Source: Dasypus novemcinctus
Lineage: Eukaryota; Chordata; Mammalia; Cingulata; Dasypodidae
Assembly: GCF_030445035.2 (NCBI RefSeq)
Contig: NC_080699.1
Location: forward strand, 9,796,001-9,860,000
Length of the DNA: 64,000 bases
Reading direction: 5' to 3'
A model generated the notes under the pieces. That model did no database searches, was not told the DNA's origin, and saw nothing but the letters and a program-made list of their open reading frames with translations. Positions 11,801-23,000 of this stretch are shown here, piece by piece. The translations under genes were made by a program, and so were the position numbers. Position 1 is the stretch's first letter, and each line of letters starts with the position of its first letter.

Positions 11801-13601
11801 CAGTAGCACAGAAACCAATTTATTTTACTTTATTTAAGATTTTCTAAATTAGTATGTATTCTATTTCTAATCTTTAAACCTATCAAAACTATTTAATTTT
11901 CTTATTAATTGAATTTGGCAATATGTTAGGCATTATTTTTGAAAAAGTTTTGGATGACAAAGAATTTCAACTATGGCAGGGGAGGAACCCTGGAGTTGGG
12001 TGTTATTGATGGGGATCACATGGTTGGGAGGGAGCTCTCCAGGGCATGTCTATAGGGTACATAAAAATGTTTGGATATATGTTGGGTATTTTCATAGTAG
12101 TTACAGTTACAAATGACAACTGAGGGAGTCCTGAGTTCCTACCCAGGGGAGCTCTGCCACATTCCCCAATGGAACAGCAACAATCCCCCAAGTGCAACGG
12201 CAAAGACCAATGAAGAAAGATGGTCCAATGATGAGCCCTTGATACTGATGACTATTCTTATGAGCTTGTGTGCCTGAAATTTGAACTAGGCCTAGAGCTG
12301 CAGGGTGCCTAACAGTTATCTCCTAAGAGCCTCCATGTTGCTCAAATTCAGCCACTCTCTAAGCCAAACTCAGCATGTAAATGCATTACCTTCCCCGCCA
12401 GTGTGGGACATGACTCCCAGGAATGAGCCTCCCTGGTGCCAAGGGATTACTACCAATCACTAAGTGGTGATGCAGCTAGAAAGAGACCTTGAATAAAAGG
12501 GGGAAATGGTAAAGACAAATGAGCTTACATGGCTAAGAGTCTTCAAAAAAAAAGTCAGGTGGTCATCAGAGGGGCCATGCTTATGCATGCCTCAGCAGGA
12601 TCCCAGAGATAGGCAAAGTAGATACAATCCCAGGTACTGGTGCTCTTGAGGGCTACGGAGACACACAGGTTCTATGATCGTGATTGTTGGCTCTGTATTT
12701 GAGTGCCTTGTCAGTGGGCCCTACCTGGGAATTTGTGTTCCTGAGTGTGATGGAATTGGACTCAGATGTGAACTTTCTACACATGCCTCTTCTATTACTT
12801 CTACTGAACCTGTGGTTGGTGCTGGGGTTGGTGTATGCCCAGGAGTCTTGAATCTCTGGACTGGCCATGTGCCAGCTGGTCCCTGAGCCTCAGCAGAGTT
12901 GCAGCTCCTACTCTCTGGTTTTTTGGACTTGCACAGGTTGGCTAACAAGGAGGTGAAAATGGTCAGCCACCATATCAAGGACCTGAGAGTGCCTACCACT
13001 CCAAGCAGGAGAATCAAATCCACGAACCATGTGGGATCTAAACCCCCTCTTGATATGGAGTGGAGTGGACACACCAACCTAGAGTCCACAGGATGGAGGA
13101 ATAAAATATGGATTAGAGTGGACTTACTGGTATTCTACTATAGAACTATTGTGACTAGTAATGGAAGAAACTGTAGCTGTGATGTGGAGAAAGTGACCAA
13201 GGTAGTTGCTGAGGGCAGGGAGAGGGAAGTAGAAATGAGATATGGGGGCATTTTCGGGACTTGGAGTTGTCCTAAATGATATTGCAGGGACAGATGCTGG
13301 ACAGATCCTGCTATAATCCACTGAATAGACTGGAGGAGAGTGTAAACTACAATGTAAACCATAATCCATGTGGTGCAGCAGTGTTCCAAAATGTATTCAC
13401 CAAATGTAATGAATGGGCCACAATGGTGAAAGAGGTTGTTGATGTGGGAGGAGTGGTGGGGTGGGAAGTGGAGTATATGGGAACTTCTTAGGTTTTTAAT
13501 GTAACTTTTTTTGTGATTTATACATCCATAAAAGAAAGGCAATTTATTATTATTATAAAATAAAAATAAATAAAAACATTTAAAAAAAAAAGAAAAAGAA
13601 A
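11800..13601 (+). mobile_element. Xenarthran L1-like 3' unit, copy 1
   Basis: This is the same element as at 23387-25261 (inverted), and its 3' quarter recurs at 39703-40091 and 59621-60091. Shared landmarks are CAACTATGGCAGGGGAGGAA (11969), GGGACATGACTCCCAGGAAT (12406), CCTGAGTGTGATGGAATTGG (12741), AATAAAATATGGATTAGAGT (13100), the GGACTTGGAGTTGTCCT block (13258) and an A/T-rich tail at 13550-13600. I recognise it as a repeat abundant in armadillo and sloth, most likely an L1 3' end. I found no target-site duplication, so the left limit is approximate. The 126-residue frame at 12899-13279 is inside the repeat and not a host gene. Confidence 0.8.
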
Positions 13602-13998
13602 GGTTCACTGGATTCCTACTGATATAGTCTATCTGGGGAAAAAAAACTTGCTTTGTGCTTTACAGAAAACTGGCCAGTGAATTTTCCTTAAAATGGTAAG
13701 TACTATCTCACAGAAAAAGTGCAACTGTTTATACAAGTTTATATGAAGATGGAGCTTCTTTGAAATAGTGATGAATCACAAAACAAGAAAAATGATTAAA
13801 TAACTCAAAAATAATTTTGAAAAACTCCCTAAACCTAGTTGCTCTCGAGAGAGGTTTGAAAGCATGTTTTGTTGAACAATTAAGCAACTTCAGCTTTCAG
13901 TGTTGCTCTTAGATTTCTGTAGGTAACTTTAAACATTTATCCTAATAGTTTTTCCAAGCAGAGGATGAACCTCACTCTTGACATTTGAAGTCAGAGTT
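13602..13998. other. Intergenic, no recognised feature
   Basis: A/T-rich spacer between the L1 3' unit and the CA-rich repeat. Nothing recognised. Confidence 0.5.
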
Positions 13999-14430
13999 TG
14001 CACACACACATACACATACACACATGTACACACATGCATGCATACACCCACACATCCACATGTACCTTCACACGCACACATGTACACATATGCATGCATT
14101 CACATAGACTTACACACATGTAAACACACATGCACACACTCACACACATTCACATGTGCCTTCACACAGACTTACACATATGTAAACACATACACACATG
14201 CTTGCATACACTCACATGTACCTTCACACTCACGCATGTGCACACATGCATACACTCACATGCATGTATTCACACAGACACACTCACACATATGTAAACA
14301 CACATACACACATGCATGCATACACTTACACACATTCACACAGACTTACACTCACACACGTGCAGACACTGACACACACAGTTACACACACACATGCACA
14401 CAGATTTAACACACAGATACACACTTAAGA
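13999..14430 (+). repeat. CA-rich simple repeat with higher-order structure
   Basis: About 430 bases composed almost only of alternating C/A and T/G steps (CACACA, CATGCATGCA, CATATG). A longer motif, TTCACA(T/C)AGACTTACAC followed by ATGTAAACACA, returns at 14099, 14161, 14269 (altered) and 14335. The long frames reading Thr-His-Thr repeats are artefacts of this composition. Confidence 0.95.
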
Positions 14431-15960
14431 GAACACCGGGCAAATAGCTTAGACTCAAAATTCGGTGGCACTGCCAAAGCCACCAGGAGCTGAGGCTTGA
14501 CTTTTCCTGCTCGGCATACTCTTCCAATCTGAACATCCCATTTTCTGACCTTCATTCACATCTACCACTTTGTGAGGCCCCTAGCACAGGATTTTCCAGA
14601 TGCTTTCTAGTTTTGTGCATCCTGGTTCTGATGAAGAGTTAAAGCAATGGACATGTTCAGGCACTGAATTCAACTTCTGACTTTCAGAGAAAAAAGATGT
14701 ACAACAGCCACGAGGGGAGGGAATAAGAGGGGCCACCCACTTTAAGGAAAATAAACTGGGTCAGATCTCTGTAAAGCATGATTAAGGTTCTCTCTCCAGA
14801 TATTTCTCCGGAATTCAGATTCTCTGTGTCCCAGATCCCATTTTGGCCCTCATTTTTTGTCTAACTTTAACATAGCCAATTACCCTCTGTTAAACATGAT
14901 TTTGTTCACTGCATAGGAGAGAAAATCTCAGTGTCCCCAAAAGGCAGGGACAGTTGCTCCACAACATGACTAGTGAGAACCCAACTTTTACTAGTTGTTA
15001 AATACTCAGATGAGACTGTCATATTGTTGGGATGTGGTTTATTTTGTATATATATATTCTTATGTAGAATCAGGAGTTATTTTCTGAGTTTATAAACTTC
15101 AGAAAATGTGGTTAGTCAAAACACAATTGCATTTATCTCAATAAATGCCCTTGTAACATGAAAAAAAGTACAAGGAATCATATCACAATTTCTTTTGGGG
15201 CTAGTCAAATTTAATCCTGATGGCAGCACATCTGTATTCATTTTTGACAGCACGGTATTGAGAATATCTAAAGTCTTAAAGGTGTAAGCTAGCTTTTATC
15301 CATCCCTTTCTAATTTTTATGAATCCTGGCACATTATTAGCTCACTGAAATACAAATTAACCAGGGAATATACTTTTATAGTTCATTGATTCTTCTGCTA
15401 ATTGCAGGGGAACTAGAAAATAGTGTTTGCCTTATTGACATTCTTACTAAAATTCCCTCTCTTGAACGTTCAGCAAACAGCGGTGGAGGGCTTGCTCTCT
15501 TGTGGGCCAGGGACGGTGTGACAGCGTGACAGGAAGGCTTGCCCTTGCCCAGCTCTGGCCCACAGGGGCTGGGTGCTGCCCTTGCAGAGCCTGCCAGGCT
15601 TCTCCAGCAGGCTGCCAACTGCAGAGGGCGAGACTGAGGAAAGTGGGCCTTCCGCAGATGGGCGTGCCATGTGTGAGCACGGCCGAATTCAGGGAACTGA
15701 ATAATTCAGTGGCAACTGGTGAGAAATGCAAGTGAGCATCGTGCCGAGGAATCTGCTCTTCATCCTAAAGACCACAGGCATGAGAGAGTACTGTGCTCCA
15801 GTTGGCATCTTAAGAAGGTCCCTTAGCTTTGTCAAGGGCGGTTAAGGGCAGACCCAGAGCCAGGAGAGGAGGGTCAAGCCGGCGTGTGTGCTGGTTGTTC
15901 AGGGAAAGGAGACGAGGGCTTGGCTGGCTGGGATGGCGAGGAGCAGAGGTCAAAGCTCCT
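14431..15960. other. Intergenic, no recognised feature
   Basis: I see no exon or nameable repeat. A G/C-richer patch lies at 15480-15720. Confidence 0.45.
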
Positions 15961-15964
15961 CAGA

Positions 15965-16160
15965 CCAGAGATTCCCAAAGCGGGTCCTGGGGCCAGCAGT
16001 GAAGGCATTTCCTGGGAACTTGGTAGAGAAGTGAGTGTTGGGGTCTCATCCTAAACCTATGCGTTAGACCTCTGGGGACCAGGTCCAGTGACCTGCTGTT
16101 TTAACAAGCTCAACAGAAAATTCTGGCACATCCTCTAGTTTGAGAACCGTGACTACATAA
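15965..16160. mobile_element. MER5-like hAT DNA transposon remnant
   Basis: A near-palindromic layout, GAGATTCCCAAAGCGGGTCC on the left and TTTAACAAGCTCAACAG then TTTGAGAACCGTG on the right, is typical of MER5-type non-autonomous hAT elements. Confidence 0.55.
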
Positions 16161-16441
16161 TGATTTATAGGATTTGTGGGTGTCTGGCTGAAAGGTTAGC
16201 GGATTGAACCACTGATGACTCAGAATATGGGGTCCATGTCATCGTCTTAAATGTTACTAAAGATTACGTAGGATTATTGGTAGGGACCGAGTTAAAACTT
16301 TGTGGATATCTACCTCTTTCACTCTTTCATCCACCCACCCAATGAGGTGTTTGTCTCCAACATTCCCCTAACGGTCCCCCAGGCTGAGGCCAGCAGTCAT
16401 GTCTAAGGCCTCAACTCCCTTGTCCCTTCCACAGCGTTTTA

Positions 16442-16897
16442 TTTTTTTTTCCTATATTTTCTGTGACTTTATTCTTTTTTTTTTTAATTTAAGATTTATT
16501 TTTTATTTATTTCTCCCACCTCCCCCGCTGTTGTCTGCTCTATCTGTCCATTTGAGGTGTGTTTTTATGTGTCTGCTTATATTCTTGTCAGTGGCACTGG
16601 GAATCTGCATCTCTTTTTGTTGCATCATCTTGCTGTGTCAGCTGTCCGTGTGTGCGGTGCCATTCCTGGGCAGGCTGCACTTTTTTTCATGCGGGGCAGC
16701 TCTCCTTACGGGGCACACTCCTCGCATGTGGGGCTTCCCTAAGCTGGGGACACCCCTGCATGGCACAGCACTCCTTGCGTGCATCAGCACTGCGCATGAG
16801 CCAGCTCACCACATGGGTCAGGAGACCCTGGGTTTGAACCCTGGACCTCCCATGTGGTAGGCGGCTGCTCTATCAGTTGAGCCACATTCGCTTCCCT
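16442..16897 (-). mobile_element. DAS-type SINE, antisense
   Basis: In plus coordinates it runs from a T-rich tail (16471-16510) to the tRNA-like head (GGGAAGCGAATGTGGCTCAA on the minus strand, ending 16897). Target-site duplications TTCCACAGC(G/A)TTTTA flank it at 16427-16441 and 16898-16912, with one mismatch. Between the left copy and the SINE tail lies a short T-rich stretch. The chance 153-residue plus frame over it is not a gene. Confidence 0.92.
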
Positions 16898-16912
16898 TTC
16901 CACAGCATTTTA

Positions 16913-17236
16913 CACAATGGGCCACATGTGCCTTTTTAAAAAGCTGATCATTTATCTCCAGAGCACCTGTATCCACGACACAGATGGCTTGCTCCAATTA
17001 GACTAACTCAAGGAGGGTCTGTTTACAAAGACTGAATCGAGAGGTGACTAGGGTGGAGGGCTAGGGCTGGGATTTGGGGCCATCGGGAGTGGAGCTACGG
17101 CCACCAGGGAAAAGCTGAAGGTGGGAGGAGTTACTGGTACTCCGGGGGAAATGGACTCATGTGGAACAGGTCGCCCTGGGGAGGACAGTGAGCATCTGTT
17201 GACAGCCACAGCAGCCTGCCACTTCACAGGGACAGA
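16913..17236. other. Intergenic, no recognised feature
   Basis: Nothing recognised between the SINE and the MER5-like remnant. Confidence 0.45.
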
Positions 17237-17425
17237 AGCCAGTCCTTCTCAAAGTGTGGTCCCAAGGTCAGCAGCGTCGGCATCCCCTGGGACCTTGCTG
17301 GAGCTGCGGCTCCTCAAGTCTCCCTGAGGGTTCCTGACAGAATCGGAGGTGGGGTGAGAACTCTGTTTTGGCAAGTGTTGCAGGAGACGCTGATGCACAT
17401 GAAAATTTGAGAGCCTCTGATCTAA
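17237..17425. mobile_element. MER5-like hAT DNA transposon remnant
   Basis: CTTCTCAAAGTGTGGTCCC at the left and ACGCTGATGCACATGAAAAT with TTGAGAGCCTC at the right have the MER5 layout, including the CATCCCCTGGGACCTTGCTGG segment. Confidence 0.6.
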
Positions 17426-17689
17426 TCTCATTCTCTTCCACTAATCTGTAGGGGATCCCTGTTGGCCAAACCCAACGAGAAGACAGAGAACGGGCACCAA
17501 TTCCATTCAAACCAGCCTGCTGGGTCAGAGCGCCACGGGGAGATTGTCAGAAAGAGAATCTGGAGGAAAACCCCAAGACGTTCTGCACAACCTGCTGCTG
17601 GCCAGCATTCTGCCTGCCTCACTGGCCTCTGGCTCTCATTTGCACCTGCAGGGTTTTCCTTCTCCCCTGACCTCTTAATCAAAGATGCC

Positions 17690-18222
17690 CAGTGCTCAAC
17701 CCTTGACCCTCTTCTCTTTCCTACTCAGATTGCTTTTTCATTTCATCCAATCTCATGGTTACAAATACAATCTCAATCTATATGGATATAAACACCAAAT
17801 CACATCTCCAGCCCAGCCTCTTCCCCTAAATCACATTTGGTGAATCCAACCACGTACTTGACTTTTCCACAAGGAAGACTAATGGATGCCCCAAGCTTGA
17901 CATACACAAAGCTACGCACCATGGCCCCTCCCCACCACCAATCACCGTCTCCTGCAATATTTCCCATCTCAGTTAATGGCAACTCCATCAGACCTGCCAC
18001 TCAGCCCCCAAACCTGGACTCATCCTTGACTACATTCTTTCCCTCACATCTCGTATCCTATCCATAAGCAAATCTTGTTGGCTCTATCTTCAAAATACAT
18101 CTGAGATCAGATCACATTTATCTTCCTGATGCTGCCAGTGTTCCAGGTCCCCACCAACTCTTTCCTGTATCACTGTTACAATACCCACCTTCTAATTTGT
18201 CTAATAACCTCTGTCCATATAG
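17690..18222 (+). mobile_element. L2 LINE fragment (left part, interrupted by a SINE)
   Basis: A C/T-rich L2 stretch with AACCTGGACTCATCCTTGAC (18011), CTTGTTGGCTCTATCTTCAA and CTTCTAATTTGTCTAATAAC (18190). It continues after the SINE at 18718 with CAGAGCTGTTCACATGTGAG and CAAAATTCTACACAACTTCC. Strand follows the usual L2 3'-end orientation, as I recall it. Confidence 0.6.
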
Positions 18223-18238
18223 CCTTCAGTGTATTCTT

Positions 18239-18701
18239 TTTTGTTTATTTAAAGTTTTGTTTCATTTTTCTCTCCTCACCCCTTCATTGTTTGCACTTGA
18301 TGTGTCTGTTCCTCTTCTTTGTTTCTTTAGGAGGCACTGGGAACTGAACCCGGGACCTCTGATGTGGGAGGAAGGTGCCTAATTGCTTAAGCCACCTCCA
18401 TTCCCTGCTTTGTTGTGTCTCTCATTATGTTTTTTCTCATTCTCTTATTGTATCATGTCATGTCAGCTCACCATCCTGCTCATCCTCTTTAGGAGGCACC
18501 AGGAACCTCTGCTCCCTTCTTTGTTGTGTCTCTCATTATGTTTTTCTTCTTGTGTGTCTTATTGGGTCATCTTGTTATGTCAGCTTGCCATGCCTACCTG
18601 TCGCGCCAGCTCACTATCTTCTTTAGGAGGCACCAGGAACTGAACCAGGGACCTCCCATGTGGTAAGCGGGAGCCCAATCACTTGAGCCACAGCCACTTC
18701 T
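18239..18701 (-). mobile_element. Composite (tandem) DAS-type SINE, antisense
   Basis: Perfect 16-base target-site duplications CCTTCAGTGTATTCTT at 18223-18238 and 18702-18717 show a single insertion. Inside are three copies of a CTTTAGGAGGCAC unit (about 18326, 18489 and 18620). Two of them, the first and last, carry a complete tRNA-like head with GGGACCTC and GAGCCAC/AAGCCAC blocks, and the middle one is truncated. The body TTTGTTGTGTCTCTCATTATG also occurs twice (18409 and 18520). It is an older or different subfamily from the SINE at 5420. Confidence 0.88.
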
Positions 18702-18717
18702 CCTTCAGTGTATTCTT

Positions 18718-19660
18718 AACAGCCAGAGCTGTTCACATGTGAGTCAAATTATGTCATTCCTTATCTCAAAATTCTACACAACTTCCTGTTTCAGCCAAGC
18801 TAGTTTATGCTGTAGCAGAAGCAACAAGCTCAGTTAATAAAATACAGTTTTTTTTCTCTCTGACTACAGGTCCAATATGAATCACCTGAGATTCTGCTCA
18901 GTACTGTTGCCACTCAAGGAACCAGGTCGATAGAGGCTCTACCTTGACAGGCACCTCTGTCATCATAGCAGCAGTGGGAAGGAGTTGGGGAAAATATGTA
19001 GTGGTTTTAAAATATTCCACCTCTACCCAGAATTCACACATTCCATTTCCACTCTCATCTCATTGCCAAAGCAAGGTGCCTTGCTGTGTAACAAACCTCT
19101 GCAAAATCTCAATGGCATGCATGTATGGCACTTAATTGTCATGTGTCTGCAGGTTGACTGGGGTCAGCTGATCTAGATGTGGTTCAGGTGGGTGTCCGCT
19201 CCGCGTTTCTCCTCCTCCTCCTAGGGCCAGCAGACTAGCCAGCGGGTGGTCTTCTAATGTGATGGCAGAAGCTCAGGACAGCAAGCCCTATGGGACAGGT
19301 GGACCTCAGGCTCTTGCTTGCAGCATGTCAACTTTCAGCCCATTGACCAAGGCAAGTCACCTCCCTGAAACAACAGCCAAGGGGGGGGTGGTGGAAGTAT
19401 CCCATCTACAGTGAGACCTGGCATGAGTGCAAAGAAGGAGTGAAGAATTGGAGCAAATAATTTAATCTTACCACACATGACCAAACCCACTGAAAGGGGT
19501 AGAGCAAGCTACAACTCCTGTGTGCCTGTGAGGCCAAATGCAAATATTTGGTGAGCTCCACTAAGCGTCATTAGTGGTAAAGGCTGAAGTCCTTATAGTG
19601 GCCTAAAAGGCTCAATAAAATCTCACTCTCTATTCATCTCCTATCGCTCATCCTTAATTC
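18718..19660. other. L2 continuation (to about 18830), then unrecognised
   Basis: The first 110 bases continue the L2 interrupted by the SINE. From 18850 to 19660 I see nothing I can name. Confidence 0.45.
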
Positions 19661-19669
19661 ACTCCATTA

Positions 19670-20095
19670 CAGCCACAAACCAAACAAGCTCCCACCTCAG
19701 GGCTCCTGCACTTACGGTTCCTCTACCTGGAATACTCCTCTACTAGTTTTCTGCGTGGCGTGCTTCCCCACCACCTTCAGGCCTCTTCTTTACATGACTA
19801 GGACTGTCCCATCTAAAATGGAATCCCCCTCAACTATCGATCCCCCTTCCACCATCGATCCCCCTTCCACCTTCCTTCCTTTGATTTATCTATAACCATA
19901 GCACTTAGATCCTTCTAGCACACTGTATACATTTTATTGTCTGTCTCCCTCACTAGAATAGAAACGTCATAAAACCAGGGATTTTGGTCTGCTTTGTTCT
20001 GGTTTGCTCTATTCCCAGGACCCATAATTGTGCCTGACACATGGAAGATAAGAGATTTAATAACTTCTTTGTTGAATACATGAATGAATATCCTA
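19670..20095 (+). mobile_element. L2 LINE fragment (3' end)
   Basis: CTCAGGGCTCCTGCACTTAC, ACCTGGAATACTCCTCTACT, CTAGAATAGAAACGTCATAA, TTGTGCCTGACACATGG and TTGAATACATGAATGAAT follow the L2 3' end in order. A short CCATCGATCCCCCTTCCAC duplication lies at 19835-19875. Confidence 0.65.
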
Positions 20096-20324
20096 GAAAT
20101 TGATATTTTTGACATCAGAGATAGTTACTGCCTTTGTACCTCCAAAGTTGACCGAGGGATTCTGCTGCCTTTTAAACCTAATTCAGCCTTTTCTCATTGG
20201 TTATCACCTCTGTGCAAACTTCAGTCTCCTTTCCAGGCAAGTCTTTTGGCAAAGGCAACTCTATGGAGAGAATGGGGAGGCCCCAGAGGAAGCTAGAGTT
20301 TGGTTGCTAATCTTGTTCTCTGAG

Positions 20325-20525
20325 TGCTTCACGACCAGGGTGATTTCTACCCGGGGGACATTTGGCAATGTCTGAAGATACTTTTGGGGTCACTACTGGG
20401 GAAGGGATTCTCCTGGCATCTTGTAGGGCCATGGATGCTGCTAATCATCCTACAACGCACAGGGCAGCTCCCTCCTCCACCAAAATGCCAACAGCTCTAA
20501 AGGTGAGAAACTCTGCTCTAGGGGA
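20325..20525 (+). mobile_element. MER20-like hAT-Charlie DNA transposon
   Basis: GGGGACATTTGGCAATGTCT (20354), ACTGGGGAAGGGATTCTCC, GGCATCTTGTAGGGCCATGG, ATGCTGCTAATCATCCTACA and GGTGAGAAACTCTGC match the MER20 order over nearly its full length. Confidence 0.8.
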
Positions 20526-21460
20526 GGATAGAGTCCTGGTCACAAGGTCCTGAGAGTTCTCTCAGATAATTGATGTTTACCATTAGTGTTGAACTCTAAG
20601 TACTAAGGGCAGCATCGAGATGGCATGATTTACTGTTATATTTCTAGCACCTTGTACAGTGTCTGAAACACAGTAGGCTTTCAATAAGTATTTCTTGAAT
20701 GAATGAAAAAATGTCATTAAAATACTAAATACATTTTAGACACAGTGCTATGCTGACGCTGAAGCTCTGCCTTACTTCCTTTATTCTCTTGTAAGATCAA
20801 ATATAGCCCTATCATGGTCACAGATCTGTAACTTTTAGTGTGCTTCCATTTTCTTGCACAAAGGTTCATATATTTCATCGAAATGCCTTCTGGCAAAATA
20901 TGTTTTCTCCTATGGATGAAACAGGAAAGGATTTTAGTTCCTGTAGAACGTACTGTGGTGAGTTTGAGGTATTGGAATTCAGAGAGTTATTTTTGTTTGG
21001 TTTTTGAATTCATTTTTGGGGGTAGATTACCAAAATAGTTCTTTTATTCCCCAAAGAACACACTTTCTGATTTGACCTGGGCTTTTCTCCACTGCAGGTT
21101 TCACATGATGCAAACTGTGTCTCCCAGCAAAGCCAATCTGTTCACTGTTTGTCAGTTTTTTTAAATTACACTCAGTTGCCTTCATTTGGACACATGTGTT
21201 TATATGGACAGCAATTCATTATACAAACCTTCAGTTTTTATTTTTGTCATAACCAAGATGGTATTTGGTGGTCTGAAAAGGTGTACCCCCAAAAATAATT
21301 TGTTTAAAAACAAGAGGAGGCTTTTAGGGAATAACCAAGGTGATATTTTCCTATGTTTTGAGGGAAATCTTTCCCAGAGGATCCAGAAGTCACTTTAAAA
21401 AACAAAAAACAAAACAAAAAACAATTAACCACAGAATGGAGGATTTAGTCAGAGACTGTG
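20526..21460. other. Intergenic with a short L2 3' end
   Basis: At 20630-20705 GCACCTTGTACAGTGTCTGA and TTCTTGAATGAATGAA are an L2 tail. The rest is not recognised. Confidence 0.5.
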
Positions 21461-21469
21461 AAGCTTTAC

Positions 21470-22055
21470 GATATCAGCTGATTCCTCCATTCTCTAATCC
21501 TCTCCCTAGCTCTGTTTCTCCCATTAGGATAAAAATACTCCACTCTTCACCCAAGAGTCCAGCTTTGGGTCCTTTGGTGACCTTGACTCTCTCTTGCCCT
21601 CCAACTCACATTTAAAGAGTTCTGCTTTTTAAACATGCCCTGACGCTATCCGCCTCTTACTTCCTCCATGTGGCCTCCTTAGATGAAGCCGCTCACCTCC
21701 CTCCTGAGCCAGCGGGTTTTCCTAAATGGTCTATCGGCTTCTAGCCTTGTTTCCCTAGTCCATCCACTACACAAGGAGGGGCCTTTGAACCACTCCAGTC
21801 ACAGTATTCCACTGCCCTGAGCAAAATTCCTTGAGGACCCCCCAACATACTCAGAATTCAAATTCTTACCATGACATCTATGACCCCCTCTGAATTGCCC
21901 CTGCCTGTCTCTACCACATCCTTTCCTACCATTGGGCCTTTGTCCACTCCACCCTGGCCCTCCTGCTCATCCTCACCCCACCCCTGGCTTCTTCCTGCCT
22001 CAGGGACTTTGACTTGCTGTGCCTTTCCTTGGAATGCTATTTCCCAGGGTATTTC
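21470..22055 (+). mobile_element. L2 LINE fragment, left of the solo LTR
   Basis: GACTTTGACTTGCTGTGCCT and TTGGAATGCTATTTCCCAGG (22006-22048) are L2, and the same L2 resumes at 22527 (CACTTTCTCACTTCCTTTGG, TCTGCTCAAAGGTCACCTCC) after the inserted LTR. The resumed piece runs to about 22780. Confidence 0.65.
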
Positions 22056-22269
22056 TGTTGCTGCCTCCCTTCACCCCTCCTCCTAGCCTTTGTTATCTCC
22101 CTTTTTCAGCCATTGCTATCCTTCCCGCCAGTCCCGTCCACTTAGCCAACTCATAATCTGCCCCCTTTCTTAATCACCGCCTACTTCATAGCTGCCTGCA
22201 CAGTTCCGCCTATCCACTACCGCCCCGTAGTTTACCCGCCCTAATTCCTACCCCTCCCTTGACCCGACC

Positions 22270-22299
22270 TTATATAATCAAGTGTATTTCCGCAATAAA
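22270..22299 (+). promoter_or_regulatory. TATA box and polyadenylation signal of the solo LTR
   Basis: TTATATAA is followed 16 bases later by AATAAA. Both are intact. Transcription from it would run to the right, antisense to PDGFD. Confidence 0.6.
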
Positions 22300-22429
22300 T
22301 TGGACTAGCTCATTCTCACAGGCTGTCTCCGTGGTTTTTACCGCGCGTCCCCCACGCCTGGAGAACCTAGGCCTACGCGTTGGCCTAGGGGCTCACCGCC
22401 GAGCCGTGGAAGCCCGCCCGGTCCTCGTA

Positions 22430-22525
22430 GGTTGCTAACTTAGAGTAGCAGCCCACAGCAGGGGTTGCTAACTTAGAATAGCAGCCCACAGCAGGGGTTG
22501 CTAACTTGGAATAGCAACTCACAGC
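22430..22525 (+). repeat. Triplicated terminal motif in the LTR
   Basis: Three adjacent copies of GTTGCTAACTTAGAATAGCA plus CCCACAGCA/CTCACAGCA. The first two differ at one base (AGAGTAGC versus AGAATAGC) and the third at a few. Confidence 0.9.
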
Positions 22526-22904
22526 ATATTTCCACTCATCACTTTCTCACTTCCTTTGGGCCTCTGCTCAAAGGTCACCTCCTAAGAGAGCTTGCCCCAA
22601 CTCTCTTACTCGATTTTTCTTAGGGCACTTAAAATTGCATAAAGTTGTATGTGTTTTATTTTGTTTTCTCTTGAATACAAAGTCAATGACGGCAAGGACA
22701 TTGCCTTGCTCAACACCATCCCACGTGCTCAGAATCAGGCTACACAAAGCAGACGCTATTTATTACATGAATGAAGCTTGACCAGAATGTTCAGGGATGA
22801 TCTCAGCATCCATGCTTGGAATTGTCCTGTAGGTGAAAAGACTTTGAAAAAACACTTCTTCATTTCTGCCTCTTGTCCAATGATTCAGACAGACAGTATC
22901 CCAA

Positions 22905-23000
22905 TGTGTTAAGAGTCACTCTTGGAGTTTACTACTTGGTGATCCTGGGTAAGTTGCTTGAACCCTCTGTGCTTCACTTTTTTCATCCATAAAATAAATA
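22905..23000 (+). repeat. MIR SINE fragment
   Basis: GTTAAGAGTCACTCTTGGAG, TACTACTTGGTGATCCTGGG and TAAGTTGCTTGAACCC follow the MIR core. An AT-rich run (TATATTTATATATATAC) follows at 23009-23025. Confidence 0.65.

Larger units (their letters stand above)
22056..22526 (+). mobile_element. Solo LTR of a betaretrovirus-like (ERVK-type) endogenous retrovirus
   Basis: A 471-base unit starting TGTTGCTGCC and ending CACAGCA, flanked by perfect 6-base duplications TATTTC (22050-22055 and 22527-22532). It sits inside an L2 that continues on both sides. It carries a TATA-like TTATATAA (22270-22277) and AATAAA (22294-22299) only about 20 bases apart, as in betaretroviral LTRs. A CpG-dense R/U5-like section follows (22320-22435, about a dozen CpGs), then three tandem copies of a roughly 32-base terminal motif (22430-22525). 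No internal retroviral sequence is present. The 6-base duplication and short TATA-to-AATAAA distance point to class II; the exact family is not identified. Confidence 0.82.

Noticed and set aside
13978..14409. 143-residue open frame rich in Thr-His-Tyr
   Set aside because: It is a translation of the CA-rich simple repeat, with no start context or family similarity.
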